Both the position numbers and the translations under genes were made by a program. A DNA stretch of 64,000 nucleotides from Chelydra serpentina (lineage: Eukaryota > Chordata > Testudines > Chelydridae): the NCBI GenBank assembly GCA_037349315.1, contig JBAIAC010000059.1:7280001-7344000 (forward strand). Reading direction: 5' to 3'. A model generated the notes under the pieces. That model ran no database searches and had not been told where the DNA came from. It saw only the letters and a program-made list of their open reading frames with translations. The first letter of the stretch is position 1, and the number at the start of each line of letters is the position of its first letter. Positions 56,040 to 64,000 of this stretch are shown in pieces.

Positions 56040-57930
56040 CGATTGAGGCTCTTTCTCATGGAGAAGGCCACGAGACTTGAGTCTGACTCAGAAATACCTC
56101 ATCTCCAGGGATCCTCTGACCTGGTACCCAGGGCTCATCCTGGCACTGCCCTGCAAGCGAGGGAGGTTACTCTGTGCTTGATGTCCCCTGAAAGGTATCA
56201 CTCCTGAAAGAGCTTTAAGGTTCATCTGCTGGAGCAGTCAATCAGTTCAGCTGCCCACAGTAAGAAGAGCCACTCCACTGAATCTCCTGCCAGGAGATGT
56301 TCACCTTCCCTGGTGCTACAGAGGAAGAGAGTGGAAACCCATGCTTCAAAGGAGCTACCAAAAGTGGCGGCAGACAAACTGGCTTAGAGAAGGCGCATGG
56401 TACTGAAAGGGCTTACTTCAACCCTCAGTACCAAGCAGTGCTTCTCCCCCAGCGGCTGTCAGGCATGTGGTGATGCTCCCCTCAACATCTTCCCAGGCAC
56501 CCAGCAGGAATTACTTACCTGATTCTCAACCATCCTCTCCTGCTTCACCTTGAGTTAAGGCTTACACACAAAAAGACTGCTATAAGGATGCTGCCTTTAG
56601 GGCTCCTTCTCAGGAGGCATCATTACCTCCTTGGAGTCAATTATCTTGGTCTGTGCCAGACCCAAATTGGCTATATTGGCTCCTCTTGCCTCAACACTCA
56701 AGATTCCCAAGTCACTATTTAATTTCCACTAGGGGAGCTGGTAGCGAGCCATTAAGACCTAGCCCTCTCACTGAAACCTCATCCTACATCAGAACTTCAA
56801 CATACAATACCAGAGAAAGAGGAGGGAGGAGTACAAGAACTTTCTCCCCACTACAGCCAGAAGAAACTTCTATTAGAGATGATTTTAAGGCATAGCAAGA
56901 CCTTTTGAAAAAAAAGGATGAATACTCTGGAAGTTCCTTTGGAATTAGTTCAGGAAGACATATGTATTTGGCATTCTGCAACCTATTACACAGAGCAGAA
57001 TAGCCCTTCCTATTCATGTGAATTCTTGAACCTTCAAAGGAGTCATGGAATACTTCAGTTTTGGTCACAGCAATCTCTAAGGGCTTTGACTATTTTTACT
57101 CTCACTCACCACCATCCTCTTTGGTAATCACTGCAGTGAATCAAAGATCTAAACAGGTTTACAAATTGACCCCACGAAAGAGAGCCAAAGAAATTGGATT
57201 TATTTGGCCACAAGGTCTACTCTTCTTCTTTTCAGGCCAGAGCTGCAAACTATGTGGCTATGGTATCGAAGTACAACTATATTCAGTGGAACAAAGCTAT
57301 GGATTTCTCAGGTAAGTTTTCTCCATATCTAACTGAGAGATTTAAGATTTGCAGAGAGGGTCAACTCATTTTTAAAACAATTGAAGCAAGCCTGGACTCT
57401 ATACACATGGTCTAGATCTGTGGCAACCAGAAACTCCGTTAGAAAAGAATCACAGTTGTCAGCAGCAGGTCTTCCTTCCTAAAGAGGCTTAAAGTATAGT
57501 ACTGTCTTTTCCTATTTAATGAAAAGGTCTATTTAACCCCAAAGCTGATGACCCGTTACATTCCTTGACAGATTCTCTTTCCAGACTGTCACTAGGCCTA
57601 TATACCTTAACTTTTAGAAATGAGCAATATAAATCCAAGTTCTGTTCAAGATAGAGATCTCGACCTTCTGCTACTTCATACTCTTATCACAAATGGTTGG
57701 ACTGGTTTAAGAAGAGGCAGAAATGCCATAAGAGAACTAACTTCCTCATCCACTGCCCAATCACCTCGTTCACAGAAATAGCAATTTTGAGATTTAGATC
57801 AAGGATGGTGTACCAGTCTACATGGATCTATACATTTTTCTTCCCTCTTTTGGTTCCCATCTTTCCTTTTTCAAGGAGGCATGAGCTTCAGTAACATCAG
57901 ACCATTGGGTATTAAGTCACCCAAGAAGGG
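56040..57930 (+). pseudogene. DIRS-type retrotransposon remnant (Gag and start of Pol)
   Basis: The clearest part is at about 57,170-57,415: PHEREPKKLDLFGHKVYSSS, then ARAANYVAMVSKYNYIQWNK and GQLIFKTIEASLDSIH. The DLFG-KVYSS and R-ANY-A---KY-Y blocks are the conserved C-terminal signature of vertebrate DIRS Gag. Around 57,870-57,920 the block SVTSDHWVL, preceded by a TGA in the same frame, matches the start of the DIRS Pol RT region. Several frames are needed and stops are present, so the copy is dead. RT catalytic, RNase H and tyrosine-recombinase parts are absent. Family identification is from memory of the motif pattern. Confidence 0.65.
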
Positions 57931-57933
57931 TAC

Positions 57934-58331
57934 TGTCATGAGGTGGTTCTCTTGAGAGTTTCTTCCAGCCTCAGTAACAACCACAACTCCAGGTGTTCTT
58001 AACCACCACCATGTTTTATTATATCTCTTCAGCAGGCCACAGCCTGGAGTGTTGTATACATACTATTTACAGTAAGTAGCCAGCTTCCCCCACTTGCTTT
58101 TGAGGAAGGGTACAGTACTGGCAGCAGCTAGTCCTACTATACTAAGGAACAGAGGAATCTGGGAAGGACCTGGACTGTGGGTAAGGCCCAACCCCCTTTT
58201 CTCTGCCCTTCTCCCTGGCAAGCAGGAAATCATTAGACACTGAAGGGAGCTGGGAAGCCCTATCTAACTATCTGAATAAATGAGATTGCTTGAACAATCC
58301 TCCATGAGGAGGAAAGCAAATGGCTATGACA
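57934..58331 (-). mobile_element. possible solo LTR
   Basis: TGTCATGAGG and GGCTATGACA give TGTCAT/ATGACA inverted ends. AATAAAACATGG (minus) lies near 58,015. The flanks (GGTAC and GTGTC) do not duplicate convincingly. Confidence 0.4.
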
Positions 58332-59980
58332 GTGTCCCAAACTGAAGAGAGCACGGGGGGGTGAGGGTGGGGGCTAGGAAGTGGCCATGGGGAGGCTAGT
58401 CTGGGGTATCAGCTAGATACCCCAGATGGATGGAAACCACTCCCAGGCCTCTTCCCTAGGGCCCTGGGCTGGGACTTGGCAGAGACAGAGAGCCTGGGTC
58501 CCCCTACACTTCCCTCTACCCCTAGTCTAACCAACCAGGAGAAGGACAGACTGTAATTTAGCTACCAAGCACCCAGATTGCCTGACAAGCCCTCCCCTCC
58601 TTCCCCCCATACCCTGCAGGACTTTGGCAGCTGTGGCTACCTGCTAGGCCTGCTGGCCCCTAAGTGAACCCTGATACAAATGGGCTACATCCAACCGGCT
58701 ACACTCCTTGTCTCTCCCCTCCACCGCCCTCAAAGTTGACCACAATTACTCCATTTCACTTTCCCTCCCAGGCCCAGCCATGGTTGCCTGGAGCTCCTCC
58801 AATCACATAATAACCACGTGGCACCTTGACATTTTTTCATGTGGAAAAGCACTATGCTGATGTATTCTGAACTTCTTTTATTGAAGCTTAGCAGTGGGAA
58901 ATGAGGTGAGTCCGCACCATCTACAAAGCCACTACTCCATCTACCACTGAGATAGAGAGCCTTTTGGGCAGGCCTGAGAGCTACAACACTAAATATGCTC
59001 ATACCCATCCTCCTGTTTAAGTTATTTGCATATTTTATTGTAAGCAAGTTTAGCATGGAAGGCTTCTGTGTCCTTCTATGTGAGAGACAGGCTTTGATTC
59101 AAAACGCAGAGAGCTTTGTTACTTTAACTACCAACCCAAAGGGGAGAAGTATTGCTGTATCTGATTTATGGGTATCTGTGCTCAATAAGCTTGATATTAT
59201 GCAATATGGACAGCAAAATAGCATCGCCAACACAATCAGATTAGAAAAGTGAGCTGGAAGCTCGTTCAGTGAAGAATAGCTAGATTGTTCTCCAAAGCTT
59301 ACTTTAAAGCTAGACAGGAAACCCTTACAGTACTTTAATAAACAAATCTTTGCATCTATTACATGAGCACAATTGTTAGAAAAAGCGCAGTTAATTATAT
59401 TTTTCTGAAACATTTTGCTGATATTTGCATCCTATTATACTGCAGGCTGTCAATATTTATACATGAAGATTCTAATACTGTAGTACCATTTATGATGAGA
59501 TCAAAGCATCAGTACTTAAAGTGACTCAGGTCATTTAACTTGTACACATTTACATTTAATGAAAACTCCCCCAAACTGTACAGTAGCTGAAATAACTTAT
59601 ATGGTATTACAATGCAGGTTGGGTAAATCTTCTGCCTTTCATTTGGATGTTACACAGTTTGAACCCAATATGTAGCTCTATGGTAATGAGGGAAAACTGT
59701 ACACAGATATCAGGCGTGTACAACAGAGGATCATATCAAGCAGTTTAGCACACAGACCTCTCTCGTTAGAATGACTTGATGCTTGAGGAGACAATTGTAG
59801 TACCTTTTAATAGTATCTTTTTTTAAAAATGGGTGACTCATGGAGGTGAAAGTTAAGTTCGACACACCATGTAGTGAAAGATAGCTCCAATGCTTCTTGA
59901 AATGTTACTTGCATGTAGATACAATGAATTTCTGTTTTAATGCTGACATTAATGGTTAAGAGGCTGCCATACACAAATAT
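58332..59980. other. gene-free stretch
   Basis: GC-moderate then AT-rich. No gene or repeat recognised. Confidence 0.4.
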
Positions 59981-60266
59981 CAGCAAGTCCGGCCCACAAC
60001 ATTTTGGCCTCTGAGGCAAAGAGCTCAAACGACGCCCCCATGTCCCCTCACTTGGGCCAAAACTTTGAAAAGTCTCAATTCTGCTTCTTCCTGTTCTACT
60101 CCTCTCATGGTACTGCTCTGCTACCTACCCCAATAAAGGAGAACTAACAACTTAAAATGCCTTGTTCAAAAATGTTAAGTAACACTTAACTTTCAAACAC
60201 CTGAACTGCAAATGTAACTTTTCTTGTCTGCATAGTAAACACTGGCATTTTTATCTGTTTGAATAA

Positions 60267-62846
60267 TCAAAGTGGTGCTTTCTGTGCCTTCTTGGTTGCA
60301 AAGATTTGAACTGCTTCCTGAAGGTCCACAGTCTGGGCCAGCTCATGCTCTATTGAAATGGTTGCAAGGCTGACCAGCCTCTCCTGTGTCATTGTGGAGC
60401 GTAGATGTGTTTTTATTAACTTCAGCTTGGAGAAGCTGAGTTCTCCACTGGCTACTGTTACAGGAAGTGTTAGAAGTATATGCAGAGCAACAAAAGCATT
60501 TGGAAAGAGGATGGCCATCTTATTTGACCACATATATTCCAGAACAGCCTTTGGAGTTGATCCTGCTAAAATGTATCTTGAAAGGGCTTTCAGTTCATCA
60601 CCTACATCACTCGCATCAATATCGTACATGTCATCATGTGTCAACACTGTCTAGTGCCCTGCATTGCTGGTGTAGGTCTTCTTCAGGTATAGTGAGGAGT
60701 TTTTGAATATCATACAAGATCCCAAATATACTGCTTTGTTCCTTGAGCTGCATGAAACGCTCTTCAACTGACTGTATTGCACAATCTAGCACCTGGTTAA
60801 ATAATTCAACTTTGAATCGTTGTTTGGGGTCTCTTATGGGATTATCACGTGCCTCGTAATCAAAATGTCGTCTTCTTCGGTGACTCTTGTATTCTTGAAT
60901 GGGTAGGAAAATAGCTTCAGTGTGAAGTTCCTCTGCCAACTTCTGTGCACTCTTCAGAACGTTTTGAAATCCCTCATTTGACCGGTAAGACTATGGGTAT
61001 GACTGCTTTGTCCAGTTGTTCCATTGCTCCAGATATATCAAAGTCAACACCTTGGAGTCTCTTGCTTACAATATTTATTTCAAACAGTAGGTCATGCCAC
61101 AACACTAAGCCACACAGAAATTTGAAGTTATGTATGTTTCTGGTGATTCCATTTCCATCTGCCACTGTTCTCCCACAAACAGTTCCTGTCATAGCATTAT
61201 CCTCCATAATGACAACTATGGCATCATTTCTCTTCCCAATTTGGTGTTCGATAGGCTTTATCGCTTCCACTCGACTTTCCCATCATGTGGCACTCAGTGG
61301 TTTCAGTGTCAGAGAGGCTGTTCCCAGATGTTGCTTCAAAATTTGCCATCGATGAGTTGATGCAGAGAAAAATACATAGATGCTTTGAATTACATTAAAA
61401 AATTCAGCAGCCTCACTAAAAGCTGATGCTGCATCACTGACCACCAAGTTCAATGAATGAGAACTGCATGGGACAAAAAAGCTCGAGGTTTGACTCTCGG
61501 ATCCGTGTCTACACTCCTCTGTTTTTTCCTCTCATGTTGGCACCATTATCGTAGCCCTGACCTCTCATATCAGCTATCGCAATTCCTATATCTTCCAGCT
61601 TTGTATGAAGTACATTTGTCATACCAGCTCCTGTAGTATCATCAATGTCAATACATTTTAGAAAATGCTGTCTGACAGTCACCATTGCAGGGACATTTTC
61701 ACTAGGTTCTGTTGCTGTTACAAAACGCACCATTAAAGTCATTTGTTCCATATGGCTGATGTCAGGTGTGCAGTCCAGAATAACAGAGTAATATCTTGCT
61801 GACTTCAGATCTGCCACAATCTTCTGTTTGACTTTTGTTGCCAGTAACTGTATGATCTCATTTTGAATTGTTTTTCCAAGGTAGTGGTGTGTGAACATTT
61901 CTTGGGTGGTGACTCTTCTTAGATGTTCCTGGTGTACAGCATCAAACTCATCCATCAGCTCCACAATTTTAAGGAAGTTTCCATTGTTTGGCACATACAG
62001 TTGATCTGAAGTGCCACGCAGTGCTAGATTTTGGGTAGCAAGCATTCTCACAATGGCAATGAGCCTTTTCAGAACATTTTGCCAGTAAAGAGACTCTGAT
62101 GCAATCTTCTCTTGATGCTGATCATCTATGGTGGCCTTTAACCTTAGTCTCATCTCAAGCTCTTTCCACCTATGGAATGCTCTCTGGTGATTTGCTGCCT
62201 TCTCATGGCATGCCAGATTTCTAGCCAGATTTTTCCAGTCCTTTGTTCCTGTAGAACCCAATGTGGCTGGAACATTAGCCTGGAAGAGTTTGCAACAAAA
62301 ACAGTATGCAGCATTCTGGGTTTTTGAGTACATAAGCCATGGCCTCCCCACTTTGTCACCATTGGGGTTTTCATGCCAGTAATGTGTTGGATGGAAACTT
62401 CTATTTTCATTGTCTTTGGGGAACATGACTTTTTTCACTTGCTGTGGCCCATGCTGTACAAGGAAGTCCCTCAGGCTACTGCTCAAGTGGGTCCACAGTC
62501 CTGGATCATCTAGACTTAAGGAACTAAACTCAGCAGCAGCTGTTTCTTGCACCTCCACCACACTCTTCTCTGATCTACCCTTTTCTTCAGGAATGTGCAT
62601 GGTTACATCCATTTGAGATGGAGATATGGATGCTGCAGTAGCTGCCAGGTCACCCGCACTCTGACTAACTGGAAGATCAGGCATCGCCTCACCATTCACA
62701 ACCTCATTAGGGCTGGAAGGCTCACCGTGAACATTTGTGTCTATGTATCTCAGGAGAGCTCCTTCCTGCTTAGATAGAAAAGCTTCCTTTGCTTGCTTTC
62801 TTTTTCTGAATGCTGCCCCAGAGGGGCGTTTTCTTCTTTCACTCAT
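60267..62846 (-). pseudogene. hAT transposase (ZMYM1-like, TTF zinc finger and DUF4371), broken
   Basis: The first frame is open for 445 codons from ATG at 62,846 (MSERRKRPSGAAFRKRKQAK). It contains a TTF-type zinc-finger segment (HPTHYWHENPNGDKVGRPWL, then YCFCCKLF) and a DUF4371/RNase H-like N-part with the catalytic Asp context SVILDCTPD and QGYDNGANMRGKNRGV. There a TAG replaces a Gln codon, followed by two small indels around 61,450-61,500. Further breaks are an in-frame TGA for Arg in the SAT/WESRVEAIK block (about 61,277), a frameshift near 60,985 and another near 60,650. The C-terminus (60,647-60,267) is the hAT dimerisation domain, with TVASGELSFSKLKLIKTHLR and QERLVSLATISIEHE. At least five lesions make it non-functional, yet all domains are in order. 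Confidence 0.85.
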
Positions 62847-63366
62847 GACTGCGGTTCTGTGCCAGCTATAGTGTCTCTCAACACTCAGTTGAAGGGGACA
62901 AATAAGCAGGCTGATAGCAGGGCCTGAGTGAGGGCAGATATCAGCATCTTAAGGGCCTAATTGGCTCCTACTACTTCAGTTGACTGCCTGTTCTCCTCAA
63001 GTGGGTTCAAGGAAGCAGCAGGAAACAGGAAGCTCCCTGAGAAGCTGGTGTTAATCAGTCCAAGCTCCTGGGGGTGCTAGAGAGGTACATAAGAGACTCC
63101 TCCTCCTCTCTCTCCCTGCAGTTCCTGCTGCTTTCTGTTATTTCCTCTCACCTTTTCTCCTGCCTGCCTGTTATGTCTCTTGTGCCCTCCTTCCTCCAGC
63201 ACAGCACAGCACTCCACCATCTCTGCATCTAGAGCAAAGAGAATACATATGCACCAGCAGCAGACACAATTTTCTACACTCTGGGTCCTAGTGGTGCCCC
63301 CACCACAGTCTGGCACCTGAGGTGTCCACAGGCTGCCTCAGTTCGCCTCATGGTAAGGCCAGCCCT
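62847..63366 (-). other. 5' region of the hAT transposon
   Basis: Non-coding leader between terminal repeat and transposase start. Contains GGTACATAAGAG (plus, about 63,088), a phrase shared with the remnant at 51,318. Confidence 0.45.
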
Positions 63367-63367
63367 G

Positions 63368-64000
63368 GATGCTGAATCAGGTATATTATCTTTTTAAAAA
63401 ACTGTTAAATGTTGCTGTGGACAAGTTGAGTTCTTTCTGGCTCTTATATCATCATCAGTAAAGATTCTGCAGACTATAACTTGCCTTCGCCTGTACAGCC
63501 TCATTGTCCTTCAATTCTGTCTCTGCTGTGGCTGTACAGACGTAACTATGGAAATAATCTGGCCTGCATTTAGAACTTCATTAACAATTATGTTGATGAT
63601 CAAGCTAACTATAGAACCCAGCTAGCTCTTTCATAGCTGTGCCAGCTCTGCAGGGCTAATAGGAGTCTAAAGTATTTTTTTGTTACTAAAGTAAGCAGAT
63701 AAGACTCTGAATACACACGGGGCTGATTCTTGTCTCTACCCTTGATGTCAGGGGAAAGCCAGTGTAAGTGAGATCAGAATTGGGCCCAGACTGAGAACAG
63801 ATCTGCTGTGTTGAAAGATGCTTTTCATAATAGTACTGTATTTTAAAAATCTCTAAAAGTAAAAAATGGGATGTTGTATTTTATGTTTTATGGTAACAGC
63901 TTATCTATGTTTTCCACGGTACAGAATCTCACTATTTTGCATTTGGAATTATGATATCAAATTGTTTAATATGACCAAGAAGATATTCATTAGGAAAAGG
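63368..64000. other. gene-free right edge
   Basis: No gene or intact repeat recognised. Confidence 0.45.

Larger units (their letters stand above)
59981..63367 (-). mobile_element. hAT DNA transposon, about 3.4 kb, degenerate
   Basis: The right end (minus-strand start) reads CAGGGCTGGCCTTACCATGA followed by GGCGAACTGAGGC. The left end reads CAGCAAGTCCGGCCCACAAC followed by GGCCTCTGAGGC, an imperfect inverted pair. No matching 8-bp flanks were found (ACAAATAT and GATGCTGA), so ends are approximate or the insertion is old. The transposase pseudogene fills 60,267-62,846. Confidence 0.65.

Noticed and set aside
59973..63375. An 8-bp target duplication around the hAT transposon
   Set aside because: The flanking 8-mers ACAAATAT and GATGCTGA do not match.

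Overview
This is a vertebrate nuclear window, most likely from a turtle and at least from a non-avian reptile. The evidence is its repeat content: CR1 LINE 3' ends on both strands, Penelope-like elements (PLEs) with a GIY-YIG endonuclease, a DIRS-type Gag remnant, a Harbinger element carrying a MYB/SANT gene, CAG...CTG and CATAGG...CCTATG hAT miniature elements, retroviral LTRs and old MIR-type SINEs. There are no bacterial features. Most of the sequence is intronic or intergenic DNA filled with transposons, and long open frames are mostly repeat-derived or accidental.

Left part (1-12,100, mainly minus strand). The first coding exon of USP47 lies at 11,609-11,647 on the minus strand inside a CpG island, with CCAAT, YY1-like and CGCGAGA-type promoter motifs just upstream. 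Everything to its left is therefore probably USP47 intron 1. That stretch holds a truncated Harbinger element (1-1994), a PLE-derived fold-back miniature element (5645-5840), a 3'-UTR retrocopy with an A-tail (about 6530-6793), a broken processed copy of NDUFA13 (8186-8730) and a perfect 46-bp triplication.

Middle (12,100-27,300) is gene-free and carries the most complex structure in the window. A retroviral LTR (19,466-23,380, 5-bp target duplication CTGTA) is split by a 2.7-kb insertion with its own 13-bp target duplication. That insertion consists of two PLE 3' ends in inverted orientation with a piece of a second endogenous retrovirus between them.

A second CpG island (about 27,290-27,640) is followed by a roughly 28-copy, 45-47-bp GC-skewed minisatellite (27,646-28,930). 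Next comes a plus-strand gene I do not recognise. Its probable first coding exon is 29,879-29,971 and its large last exon is 32,772-34,403, joined in phase 0 to give about 574 residues. The product is lysine-rich, with a basic nuclear-localisation-like cluster and a PLDLS motif. It lies head-to-head with USP47, about 16 kb apart.

The right part (35,300-64,000) has no host gene that I can see. It contains solo LTRs with target duplications, CR1 copies, a second PLE family interrupted by a hAT miniature element, and a three-level nest (CR1, then a hAT miniature element, then another) in which both insertions keep perfect 8-bp target duplications. It also has a DIRS Gag/Pol remnant and a degenerate hAT transposase gene of the ZMYM1-like/DUF4371 type (60,267-62,846) inside recognisable element ends. 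Boundaries supported by target duplications are given exactly; others are approximate.
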